Shown here: piece by piece, positions 6,984 to 14,758 of the stretch
How the letters are laid out: each line of letters opens with the position of its first letter
Numbering within the stretch: the first letter of the stretch is position 1
Origin: VGMA01 sp964655475
Lineage (GTDB): Bacteria; Chlamydiota; Chlamydiia; Chlamydiales; VGMA01
Length of the DNA stretch: 64,000 nt
Direction of reading: 5' to 3'
Assembly (NCBI GenBank): GCA_964655475.1
Contig: CAZZMO010000001.1
Span: 186,001-250,000 of the forward strand
Translations under genes and position numbers: made by a program
Notes under the pieces: model-generated
What the model saw: only the letters and a program-made list of their open reading frames with translations
Told to the model about the DNA's origin: nothing
The model's database searches: none

Positions 6984-8297
6984 ATGTTTGGCTCCCTAAC
7001 TGAAAAGCTTCAAAATCTTTTTTCCTCTCTATCTAGGAATAAAGAACTCTCTGAAAAGAATATCGCAGATGCAGTGCGCGATGTTCGTCTCGCTCTATTA
7101 GATGCTGATGTCAGCTACAGCGTGGTGAGCCGCTTCATCAAATCAGTCAAAGAAAAGGCTGTAGGTTCTGAGAGGATTAAAGGGGTAAAGGCTACAGAGC
7201 AATTCATTAGCCTCGTGCATGAAGAACTCGTAGCTCTCATGGGGACTGAGGAGTCTCGGCTCCATTTAAAGGGAAACCCCGCCATCATTCTTCTTTGTGG
7301 TCTTCAGGGCTCTGGAAAGACGACCCATGCGGCAAAACTTGCCAACTACCTCAAGAAAAAAGAGTTTCAGAAACGCCCTCTTCTCGTCGCTTGCGACCTT
7401 CAAAGACCAGCTGCGATCCAGCAGCTTCAGATTTTAGGGGAGAGTATCGATGTCCCTGTATTTACGATCGAAGGGGAAAAGAATCCGATTAAAGTGGTCG
7501 AAGAGGCTCTCCGTTTTGCTAAGCAAAAAGAATTTGACGTAGTCATTCTCGATACAGCTGGGCGCTTACATGTCGATGAAGAGCTCATGGGAGAGCTCAA
7601 AAAACTCAAAGAAAAGACCAATCCTGACGAAGTGATCTTTGTAGCGAGTGCTGCCTTAGGTCAAGATGCGGTCAAAACAGCGGCTACGTTTAATGATGCC
7701 ATAGGGATCACAGGTTCCATTTTAACCATGCTCGACGGTACGGCGAGAGCCGGTGCTGCGATTTCGATCAGAGAAGTGACCCAAAAACCCCTCCTTTTTG
7801 AAGGTGTAGGGGAGAAGATCGCCGATTTTCAATCCTTCCACCCAGCCTCCATGGCTGACCGAATTTTGGGGATGGGGGATGTCATCAACCTCGTTAAAAA
7901 AGCCCAAGAGCACATCGATGAGGAGGAGTCAGAAAAGCTTGAGAAGAAATTTCTTAAAGCCACTTTCACCTACGACGACTATCTGAAACAGATGGCGGGC
8001 TTAAGAAAAATGGGGCCTCTCAAAAGTTTAATGAAAATGCTCCCAGGAGCAGATCAGATGGGGGAGCTCGATCAGTCTGAAAAAGAATTTTCCAAGATGG
8101 AAGCGATGATCCTTTCCATGACGCCGAAAGAAAGGAAGGGGATTGATGAGCTCATCCCGAGTAGACGGCGCCGTATTGCGGCAGGTAGTGGTACAAAAAT
8201 CGACGATGTAAATCGTATGATTAAGGGTTTTAAGCAGCTAAAACAGTTTTCTAAACAGCTTCCTGCCCTAAAAAAACAATTCTCATCGATGAAATAA
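6984..8297 (+). CDS. ffh: Signal recognition particle GTPase Ffh
   Basis: Ffh is the SRP54 homologue that binds signal sequences and 4.5S RNA and docks with FtsY. The 437-residue protein has an N domain (1-90), G1 GLQGSGKTT (106-114), DLQRPAA (138-144, normally DxYRPAA), the DTAGR G3 motif (190-194), FEGVGEKIADFQSFHP and a C-terminal M domain (about 300-437, rich in Met and Lys). The G4 guanine-specificity motif, usually TKxD, reads TMLD (248-251), losing the conserved lysine. It stands in the conserved chlamydial order after prmC and before rpsP. Confidence 0.96.
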   Translation: MFGSLTEKLQNLFSSLSRNKELSEKNIADAVRDVRLALLDADVSYSVVSRFIKSVKEKAVGSERIKGVKATEQFISLVHEELVALMGTEESRLHLKGNPAIILLCGLQGSGKTTHAAKLANYLKKKEFQKRPLLVACDLQRPAAIQQLQILGESIDVPVFTIEGEKNPIKVVEEALRFAKQKEFDVVILDTAGRLHVDEELMGELKKLKEKTNPDEVIFVASAALGQDAVKTAATFNDAIGITGSILTMLDGTARAGAAISIREVTQKPLLFEGVGEKIADFQSFHPASMADRILGMGDVINLVKKAQEHIDEEESEKLEKKFLKATFTYDDYLKQMAGLRKMGPLKSLMKMLPGADQMGELDQSEKEFSKMEAMILSMTPKERKGIDELIPSRRRRIAAGSGTKIDDVNRMIKGFKQLKQFSKQLPALKKQFSSMK

Positions 8298-8365
8298 TCT
8301 TTTTTCATCGCCATTTTTACTCGAATTTGTTAACATGTCCCCAAGTTTGTTAAACGGAGATCACC

Positions 8366-8629
8366 ATGTTAAAAATTCGTATGCGACGATGTGGAGCTAA
8401 AAATGCAATCTGTTTTCGAGTTGTATTAGCCGATGTCAGATCCCCCAGAGATGGGAAGTATTTGGAAGCGTTAGGTTATTACCATCCTAGAGATCCAGAT
8501 GCTAAAAGAGGACTTCACGTTAATGTAGAAAGGCTTCAGTATTGGCTTGACCAAGGAGCGAAACCTTCGGAGACAGTGGTAGCACTGACAAAGAAGCACT
8601 ATCCAATCGTGAAATTTCCTGCTAAGTAG
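8366..8629 (+). CDS. rpsP: 30S ribosomal protein bS16
   Basis: The 87-residue protein carries the S16 signature: MLKIRMRRCGAKN at the N-terminus, VVLADVRSPRDGKYLEALGYYHP and VNVERLQYWLDQGAKPSETV. It binds 16S rRNA during small-subunit assembly. A GGAG-type site (CGGAGATCACC) precedes the ATG. It starts the rpsP-trmD-rplS-rnhB run, which is spaced tightly enough to be one operon; the usual rimM gene between rpsP and trmD is absent, as in the C. trachomatis order. Confidence 0.97.
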   Translation: MLKIRMRRCGAKNAICFRVVLADVRSPRDGKYLEALGYYHPRDPDAKRGLHVNVERLQYWLDQGAKPSETVVALTKKHYPIVKFPAK

Positions 8630-8640
8630 AGAAAATCCAC

Positions 8641-9306
8641 ATGGATGTGACCATCCTGAGTTTGTTCCCAGAGTATTTTGATAGCCCGTTGGCAACCAGT
8701 ATGTTAAAACGGGCTATTCAGAAAGGTCTTCTGAATGTCAAGGGAGTCAATATTCGGGATTTTGCGACCGATAAACACAAGAAAGTGGATGACCGCCCCT
8801 ACGGCGGAGGGCCTGGAATGTTAATGAAACCAGGTCCCGTATGTGACGCGATTGAGAGTGTGAAGAGGGAAAAATCTCATGTGATTTATCTTTCGGCGCA
8901 AGGGGTTCCTTTGAAGGCTAAACGGTGTGAAGAGCTAGCTCAATATGAGCATTTAGTTCTTCTCTGTGGCCACTACGAAGGGATTGATCAAAGAGCGATC
9001 GATCTTTTGGTAGATGAAGAGATTAGTATCGGTGAGTACGTTCTCACCAGTGGGGCTCCAGCGGCCCTTGTTTTGATCGATGCAGTAGCTAGGTTCATTC
9101 CAGGCGTCATCGGTCACGAGTTAGCGGCTTACCAAGACTCTTTTCACATTGATGAAGGGTTAGAGGGGCCAAAGTATACAAGACCACCCAGCTATAGAGG
9201 GTGTGATGTGCCTGACGTTTTGTTGAACGGAGATCACGAAAAGAGAGAGCGTTGGGAAAGGGAAAAAGCTAAAGAAACGACGCAAAGAGTGAAGGAGAAA
9301 GTATGA
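8641..9306 (+). CDS. trmD: tRNA (guanine37-N1)-methyltransferase
   Basis: TrmD methylates G37 next to the anticodon and prevents frameshifting. The 221-residue SPOUT-fold protein has YGGGPGMLMKP (residues 52-62), LLCGHYEGIDQR in the knotted SAM site, and EISIGEYVLTSGAPAALVLIDAVAR. It is slightly shorter than the usual 235-250. It starts 11 bases after rpsP and its stop overlaps the rplS start (ATGA at 9303-9306), which indicates translational coupling. Confidence 0.96.
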   Translation: MDVTILSLFPEYFDSPLATSMLKRAIQKGLLNVKGVNIRDFATDKHKKVDDRPYGGGPGMLMKPGPVCDAIESVKREKSHVIYLSAQGVPLKAKRCEELAQYEHLVLLCGHYEGIDQRAIDLLVDEEISIGEYVLTSGAPAALVLIDAVARFIPGVIGHELAAYQDSFHIDEGLEGPKYTRPPSYRGCDVPDVLLNGDHEKRERWEREKAKETTQRVKEKV

Positions 9307-9689
9307 CATCGGCGTTGATTAGAGAGATTGAGAAAGAACAATTGAAGAAAGCGTTACCAGAAATTTTTCCAGGTGACACCGTTCGCGTAATGACCCGAAT
9401 CAAAGAAGGGGACAAAGAGCGCGTTCAGGCTTTCGAAGGGATCGTCGTTGGTATTAAAGGAAGAGGCCTTTCTGCAAGATTGGTTGTTTACCGCGTAGCT
9501 TATCGTCAAGCAATGCAGAAGAATTTCCCTCTCCACAGCCCGAGCATCGAGAAAATCGAAGTAGTCCGACGAGGAGATGTACGACGCGCTAAGTTGACAT
9601 ACCTCATTGGAAAAACAGGTAAAAAAGCTCGCGTTGTTGAGAAAATGGGCGCTTCTTTGGACGTAGCCGCGGATGACAAAGCAGAGTAA
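9303..9689 (+). CDS. rplS: 50S ribosomal protein bL19
   Basis: The 128-residue protein matches L19: an N-terminal helix, FPGDTVRVMTRIKEGDKERVQAFEGIVVGIKG, and LHSPSIEKIEVVRRGDVRRAKLTYL(I)GKTGKKARV. L19 lies at the subunit interface. Its ATG is coupled to the trmD stop, and its 3' end overlaps rnhB by 17 bases. The C-terminal extension after KKARV (about 15 residues, ending DDKAE) is variable in the family. Confidence 0.96.
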   Translation: MTSALIREIEKEQLKKALPEIFPGDTVRVMTRIKEGDKERVQAFEGIVVGIKGRGLSARLVVYRVAYRQAMQKNFPLHSPSIEKIEVVRRGDVRRAKLTYLIGKTGKKARVVEKMGASLDVAADDKAE

Positions 9690-10326
9690 GGTCATCTTGC
9701 CACTGTTTGAGCCTTTGGAAGAAAAGGCTAAAGAAAGAGGATTTAAAAGGATTGCGGGCGTAGATGAGGCAGGAAGAGGCCCCTTGGCTGGGCCTGTAGT
9801 TGCAGCATCTGTCATCTTTGATGATGTAGCAGCAATCCAAGATCCTCTCTTCTTTGCAATCAACGATAGCAAGAAGCTCTCCGCCCAAAAGAGAAAGAAA
9901 ATCTCAGACTATCTTCTCTCTTGTCCCCATCTTGAATATCATATTTCGATCATTGATGCAGAAGAGATTGATCGCATCAACATTCTACAAGCTTCCCTAA
10001 AGGCCATGCAGATTGCCGTAACTGCTCATGTGCCCCTTCCTGACTATGTACTCATCGATGGTAATAAGGTGTTTCAAGGAGAAATGGAGAGAGAGGCGGT
10101 GATTGGGGGAGATGCAAGAGTCTTATCAATCGCAGCAGCTTCGATCCTTGCTAAAGTAAAAAGGGATGAATTGATGGAAATATATCACCAAGAATATCCC
10201 GAATATGGTTTTATCGAGCATAAGGGGTATGGGACGAAAAAACATACAGAAGCGATTGAGCGCTACGGCTTATCACCAATTCATCGCAAATCATTTAAAT
10301 TGAGAGAGTTATGCAAAGAAGCATGA
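9673..10326 (+). CDS. rnhB: Ribonuclease HII
   Basis: RNase HII nicks RNA-DNA hybrids and removes misincorporated ribonucleotides. The 217-residue protein has the GVDEAGRGPLAGPVV motif with D31 and E32, DSKKLSAQKR at 65-74, YVLIDGNKVF with D129, and SIAAASILAKVKRD with D165, completing the DEDD metal site. It overlaps rplS by 17 bases and the next gene by 16. The start ATG at 9673 lies within rplS, as expected for a coupled operon. Confidence 0.96.
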   Translation: MTKQSKVILPLFEPLEEKAKERGFKRIAGVDEAGRGPLAGPVVAASVIFDDVAAIQDPLFFAINDSKKLSAQKRKKISDYLLSCPHLEYHISIIDAEEIDRINILQASLKAMQIAVTAHVPLPDYVLIDGNKVFQGEMEREAVIGGDARVLSIAAASILAKVKRDELMEIYHQEYPEYGFIEHKGYGTKKHTEAIERYGLSPIHRKSFKLRELCKEA

Positions 10327-11171
10327 CAGGTTATGCCAAAGTCTATGGAGATGGACTGGCTGTTGAAATCCATTCAGTCAATAAACGTGGACTTGATGTC
10401 TATAGCTGCCTTCCCAAAGAACTTCTTTGGCTCGATGTAGAGCTCAAAAAATGGGTTTCAGAAGCTGCGTTTCGGGGGCAAGTCACCATCAGGATTTACC
10501 TCAATTCTTTGACAAAAGGAACCGCTCAACTCGACAGCTTAAAAAAAGTTGATATGGAGCTCAAGAAGCTCGCTCATGCAGTAGGCTTTCAAGAAGAAAG
10601 ACCTTATTCCTTTTCCTTTTTACTCGAAGAAGCAGAGAAACAGACAGAGCCAGAAAGTGACCGAGAGACGCTTCTTGTAGAGATTGCCCCTGTAGTCAAA
10701 CAAGCGATTCAAGAGTGGACTGAGGCAAAGCTGAAAGAAGGGCGCTTTTTAACTGATGATCTTGAGAAAAGACTCCTTCAGATTGAGAAAACAAGAGAGA
10801 AGATTCTCAATAAAAAAGATACAGGTCCTGATCGACTCCGCGAAAGGCTCATGAAGGTTCTAGAAGAGCTCACAGGGAAATTATCTGAAGAGGATCAGAG
10901 ACGGCTTTTAAAAGAGGTTGTGATCTACGCAGAAAAAGCAGACATTGCAGAAGAGTTAACCCGTTTAGAGGCTCATTTACGCCAATTTCGAGCCGTTTTG
11001 CGCTCTGAGAAAAGTGATGTAGGTAAAACCCTCGATTTTTTTGTTCAAGAGATGCTCCGAGAGACGAATACGATCGGTTCCAAGTCTACTGATATCGATA
11101 TTATCCATAATATCGTCGAGATAAAGGGAGAGCTTGAAAAGATTCGTGAACAAGTGCAAAATATAGAATAG
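10311..11171 (+). CDS. YicC/YloC family endoribonuclease
   Basis: The product starts MQRSMTGYAKVYGDGLAVEIHSVNKRGLDV, the typical YicC N-terminus (SMTGYA... ev.svN.R.lD), and ends with ETNTIGSKSTDIDIIHNIVEIKGELEKIREQVQN, the signature C-terminal motif. YicC proteins of E. coli have been described as endoribonucleases; activity here is inferred. The 286-residue length is normal. It overlaps rnhB by 16 bases and is followed by gmk and a small ORF, the yicC-gmk-rpoZ order known from many bacteria, which supports the identification of the third gene as an omega-like protein. Confidence 0.93.
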   Translation: MQRSMTGYAKVYGDGLAVEIHSVNKRGLDVYSCLPKELLWLDVELKKWVSEAAFRGQVTIRIYLNSLTKGTAQLDSLKKVDMELKKLAHAVGFQEERPYSFSFLLEEAEKQTEPESDRETLLVEIAPVVKQAIQEWTEAKLKEGRFLTDDLEKRLLQIEKTREKILNKKDTGPDRLRERLMKVLEELTGKLSEEDQRRLLKEVVIYAEKADIAEELTRLEAHLRQFRAVLRSEKSDVGKTLDFFVQEMLRETNTIGSKSTDIDIIHNIVEIKGELEKIREQVQNIE

Positions 11172-11191
11172 TTTTCAAGGGACGAGGAGTT

Positions 11192-11752
11192 GTGCGAAAG
11201 GGAAGGGTGTGTGTCATTAGCGGTCCTTCTGGCGCTGGGAAGACGACCTTGGTAAAGAAAATCTGCCAAGAATTTCCTGCCGTAGTTGTCCAAAGTGTTT
11301 CGTGCACGACGAGAAAGTCGCGCCCCGGAGAAGTGGATGGGGTCGATTACTGCTTCATTGATGAAAAAAAATTTAAAGAAAAGCTCGTTGCAGGAGAGTT
11401 TTTAGAGCATGCACGGGTTTTTGACCACTATTACGGGACGCTAAAATCAAGAGTCGATGCATTAGTGGAAAAAGGGTATACTGTCCTCCTTGTCATTGAT
11501 GTACAAGGTGCAAAACAGTTGATGAATTCATTTGGGTGTGATTATCTGTTTATCGTTCCCCCCTCACTCGAAGAGCTAGAGAGGCGGATTCGTTTGAGAG
11601 AACAAGACACCGATGTCAGTATTAAAAAGCGGCTACAGGTCGCTGTAGAAGAGATGAAAGAACAATATTTGTACGATCGAGTCATTGTCAATGATGATTT
11701 TGACCGCGCGTATCAAGAACTAAGATCAGTGATTATCGGAGATGTAAAATGA
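11192..11752 (+). CDS. gmk: Guanylate kinase
   Basis: The enzyme phosphorylates GMP to GDP with ATP. The 186-residue product has the P-loop GPSGAGKTTL (11-20), the GMP-binding SCTTRKSRPGEVDGVDY segment and the GEFLEHARVFDHYYGT motif. The start is GTG with GAGGAG five bases before it. The stop overlaps the next ATG (ATGA at 11749-11752), giving a coupled gmk and small ORF pair. Confidence 0.96.
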   Translation: MRKGRVCVISGPSGAGKTTLVKKICQEFPAVVVQSVSCTTRKSRPGEVDGVDYCFIDEKKFKEKLVAGEFLEHARVFDHYYGTLKSRVDALVEKGYTVLLVIDVQGAKQLMNSFGCDYLFIVPPSLEELERRIRLREQDTDVSIKKRLQVAVEEMKEQYLYDRVIVNDDFDRAYQELRSVIIGDVK

Positions 11753-11940
11753 GCAAGAAACAAAAAGTAAGTGAATCTCTAACAAACGAATCTGTGAAGA
11801 CGTTTTTTGAAGACAATTTCAAAATGGCAGCGTATATTATTGAGGTAGCCAGAGCCTATCAAGCAAGTGGTAAAGAGTTTACCCTCACTTCGTTAATGCA
11901 TGATGTTCAAAAATCTGTGGAAAGACAAAAAGAAAAATGA
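11749..11940 (+). CDS. Small conserved protein in rpoZ position (possible RNA polymerase omega-like)
   Basis: The 63-residue product lies between gmk and metG with four-base overlaps on both sides (ATGA), so it is translated as part of the operon. C. trachomatis has a hypothetical protein gene at the same place. The segment FEDNFKMAAYIIEVARAYQ (residues 21-39) resembles the FxLaxxAAxRARQ helix of RNA polymerase omega, and in many bacteria rpoZ directly follows gmk. The standard KPxxxAxxEI motif of omega is not evident. The omega assignment is therefore an inference from position and one helix; the existence of the gene is much safer than its name. Confidence 0.8.
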   Translation: MSKKQKVSESLTNESVKTFFEDNFKMAAYIIEVARAYQASGKEFTLTSLMHDVQKSVERQKEK

Positions 11941-13955
11941 AAGAAAAGATCTTGATTACTTCGGCCCTTCCCTATGCGAATGGCCCTCTTCATTTTGGTC
12001 ATGTGATTGGTGCCTATTTGCCAGCAGACTGCTATGCCCGTTTTCAGCGTCTTCAAGGAAATGATGTTCTCTTCATTTGCGGCTCTGATGAACATGGTGT
12101 TGCCATCACGCTGAATGCAGAAATGGCAGGTAAAACTCCTAAAGAGTATGTCGACCATTTTCATGCTTTGAATCATGCCCTATTTCAAAAGCTTCACGTC
12201 TCTTTTGACCACTATTCAAGAACTACCTGGAAGGGTCATGTGGAACTCGTTCACGCCTTCTTTCTTGATCTTTTGAATAATGGATTCATCGAAGAGAAGG
12301 TGACAGAACAGCTCTACTCACCCACCGAACAAAGGTTTTTAGCTGACCGCTATGTAGTAGGGGAGTGTCCAAAGTGCAACTTCAAAGAGGCAAGAGGTGA
12401 TGAGTGCCCTAAATGCGGCGCAAGTTACGAAGCGACAGATCTGATCAATCCCCGTTCAAAGTTAAAAAATAGCCCCCTCATTCTCAAAGAAACCACCAAC
12501 TGGTTCTTCCTCGTCGATCGTTTTAAAGAAGAGCTCACAACCTGGATCAAGAAGAAAGGGTGGAAGTCGAATGTGGTGAACTTTATTTTGCCCTACATCG
12601 AAGATCTACGCCCCAGAGCGATTACTAGAGATCTCGATTGGGGAATCCCTGTTCCTTTACCTAACGCAGAAGGGAAAGTCCTTTACGTTTGGTTCGATGC
12701 TCCCATTGGTTACCTCTCTGCAACAAAAGAGTGGGCCGAGGCTAGGGGAGAGCCGAACCGCTGGAAGGATTATTGGGAAGATGAGAGGACCAAACTGGTG
12801 CAATTCATTGGGAAGGATAACATCGTATTCCATGCAATGATGTTCCCTGCTATGGTCATGGGGCAAAACCGCCCTTACAAACTCGTCGATGAGCTCCCTG
12901 CAAATGAATTCCTCAACCTCGAAGGGAAGCAGTTCAGCAAATCTTCTGGATGGTATATCAGCATGGAAGATTTTCTCTCTCGTTACTCTCCCGATACTCT
13001 CCGCTACGCGCTTGCTGCAAATGCTCCTGAAACTCAGGATGCGGAGTTTACATGGGACGATTTCCAGATGAGAGTGAATAGTGAATTGATCGGCAAATTT
13101 GCAAACTTCATCCACCGTGTGATGAGCTTTACTTATACGAGAATGGAAGAGAGGATCCCTGAGATTCACGATCTCGATGAACTCGATCAGGCCTTTATCG
13201 CTGATTTGGAAGCTCTTTCCATTGAGATTCAAGGCCACTATTCCCACTTCCGTTTGAGAAAAGCGACCCAGTGTCTGATGGAGATGGCAGCATTAAGTAA
13301 TGGCTATTTCGATAAGAAACAACCCTGGAAGAAGTCTGGAAAAGAGCTCGACACAACGATGAACCTCTGCTTAGAGGCGATTAAGGTATTAGCTCTAGTC
13401 TCTTTCCCTCTGATTCCTGCCTCGGCAGAAAAGGTGTGGAAGATGCTTGGATTTAAAGATAGCCTAGAAGTGGAAAATTGGGACCGCGTTCTCAATACAC
13501 CACTCAAAGTAGGGCGTAATCTTGAAAAGCCAGAAGCTCTCTTTGTCAAGCTAGACGATGATCTCATTGCAGAAGAAAAACAGAAGCTCTATGGGCATAA
13601 ATCAGATCGAGTATATACCTCACTCAAGCCAGAGATTGCATTCGATGATTTTGGAAAGATCGACCTTAGAGTAGGGAAGGTCTTGGCTGTGGAGAAAATC
13701 CCCAAGAGTCAAAAACTACTACACTTTACAGTCGATCTCGGATTTGAAAAGCGCTCGATCGTTTCAGGGATCGCAGAGCACTACCCAGATCCTATGCAGC
13801 TCATCGGCAAGCAAGTCATCGTTGTAGCAAACCTCAAACCTGCCAAGTTGATGGGCCATTTAAGCCAAGGGATGATCCTTGCTGCATCTATCGACAAAGC
13901 GCTCCGCTTGCCCGATATAGATGAGATGATCGCCCCTGGTGGCCTTGTCAATTAG
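11937..13955 (+). CDS. metG: Methionyl-tRNA synthetase
   Basis: The class I synthetase charges tRNA-Met. The 672-residue protein has the HIGH motif as HFGH (19-22), a zinc knuckle with Cys 144, 147, 157 and 160, the KMSKS loop as QFSKSS (332-337), and an anticodon-binding helical domain. The C-terminal EMAP/Trbp111-like tRNA-binding domain (about 570-672: DLRVGKVLAVEKIPKSQKLL) is fused, as in E. coli but as a separate protein elsewhere. It overlaps the preceding small ORF by four bases. It ends a dense run of genes starting at rpsP. Confidence 0.97.
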   Translation: MKEKILITSALPYANGPLHFGHVIGAYLPADCYARFQRLQGNDVLFICGSDEHGVAITLNAEMAGKTPKEYVDHFHALNHALFQKLHVSFDHYSRTTWKGHVELVHAFFLDLLNNGFIEEKVTEQLYSPTEQRFLADRYVVGECPKCNFKEARGDECPKCGASYEATDLINPRSKLKNSPLILKETTNWFFLVDRFKEELTTWIKKKGWKSNVVNFILPYIEDLRPRAITRDLDWGIPVPLPNAEGKVLYVWFDAPIGYLSATKEWAEARGEPNRWKDYWEDERTKLVQFIGKDNIVFHAMMFPAMVMGQNRPYKLVDELPANEFLNLEGKQFSKSSGWYISMEDFLSRYSPDTLRYALAANAPETQDAEFTWDDFQMRVNSELIGKFANFIHRVMSFTYTRMEERIPEIHDLDELDQAFIADLEALSIEIQGHYSHFRLRKATQCLMEMAALSNGYFDKKQPWKKSGKELDTTMNLCLEAIKVLALVSFPLIPASAEKVWKMLGFKDSLEVENWDRVLNTPLKVGRNLEKPEALFVKLDDDLIAEEKQKLYGHKSDRVYTSLKPEIAFDDFGKIDLRVGKVLAVEKIPKSQKLLHFTVDLGFEKRSIVSGIAEHYPDPMQLIGKQVIVVANLKPAKLMGHLSQGMILAASIDKALRLPDIDEMIAPGGLVN

Positions 13956-14075
13956 CGAATGTGAAGCTTATTTAAGAGCTTGTTCCACGACTTCTTGCAT
14001 TGCTTGAATAAGCGTGAAACAGGCTTTTCTTTTCTCTTAAGAACAAATGAAAATAAATGTGACATAAACGCTCCA

Positions 14076-14096
14076 GGATATAACATTCCTATATCC
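14076..14096. promoter_or_regulatory. Dyad symmetry in the 207-bp gap after metG
   Basis: GGATATA (14076-14082) and TATATCC (14090-14096) are exact inverted repeats around a 7-base spacer. It lies in the AT-rich region between metG and the convergent unknown gene at 14163. It could be an operator or a weak hairpin; nothing else was recognised in 13956-14162. Confidence 0.25.
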
Positions 14097-14162
14097 AGTA
14101 TAGTTAGATTTTATTTAAAAATCAATAATTATTGGTTTACTAACATTTTAAGCGTTTGATTT

Positions 14163-14699
14163 TCAATGTATTTCATCTTCATTTTCTGGATCAGAAAATG
14201 GACCAGCTGTCCCTATGACATAAATCTCGTTAAATTCATTGATATCGAGACATTTACAACATTCCATCAATGCTTCCATATCGAACTCAAGGGGGCAAGG
14301 TTCTTCATTATGAGTGTGTTCCATCTCATAGAGGTGGGTATCAATCGCAAAAGCGAGAGCAAATTGGCGATAGTATTTAAGAGCTGATGAGAGTAGTTGT
14401 AGTTCTTTTTCTGTAAAATCTTCAATCCATTCATTAACAGAATCTTCTGAAATGGAGAGTTTTGATAGATCAACAACGGTACGATTTTCTGTAACGCTTG
14501 AAGGAGAGCCAGTTAACATTCTCCCAAAAAGAGAGGGCTCTACGATAGCCTCATATTTTTCTAAATCATTATCCCATACAACTACTGTTTTAGGGGAAAA
14601 ATAACCCATGCTATTCTTGTTCATCATATTTTGCAGAAATCCATTACAAAAAGCTTCCCCTAAGGATTTTGTGCAACAAATAGAAGGTATTAAATGCAT
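14163..14699 (-). CDS. Hypothetical protein, about 178 aa
   Basis: No family is recognised. The product has an N-terminal CCTKSLGEAFCNGFLQN stretch, a middle VVDLSKLSISEDSVNEWIEDFTEKELQLLSSALKYYRQ that looks helical, and an acidic C-terminus with a CCKC cluster (MEALMECCKCLDINEFNEIY). There is no signal peptide. The ATG at 14699 is preferred to a TTG at 14711; neither has a good ribosome-binding site. Base composition of the gene and its flanks looks more AT-rich than the neighbours, and it sits alone at the edge of the conserved block after recD2 (47-base gap), so it may be a later arrival. Confidence 0.55.
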   Translation of the reverse strand: MHLIPSICCTKSLGEAFCNGFLQNMMNKNSMGYFSPKTVVVWDNDLEKYEAIVEPSLFGRMLTGSPSSVTENRTVVDLSKLSISEDSVNEWIEDFTEKELQLLSSALKYYRQFALAFAIDTHLYEMEHTHNEEPCPLEFDMEALMECCKCLDINEFNEIYVIGTAGPFSDPENEDEIH

Positions 14700-14758
14700 A
14701 ATTAAACTCAATTAATATTAATAAGAGGTAATATTATATAAAATATTATTGATTAATG

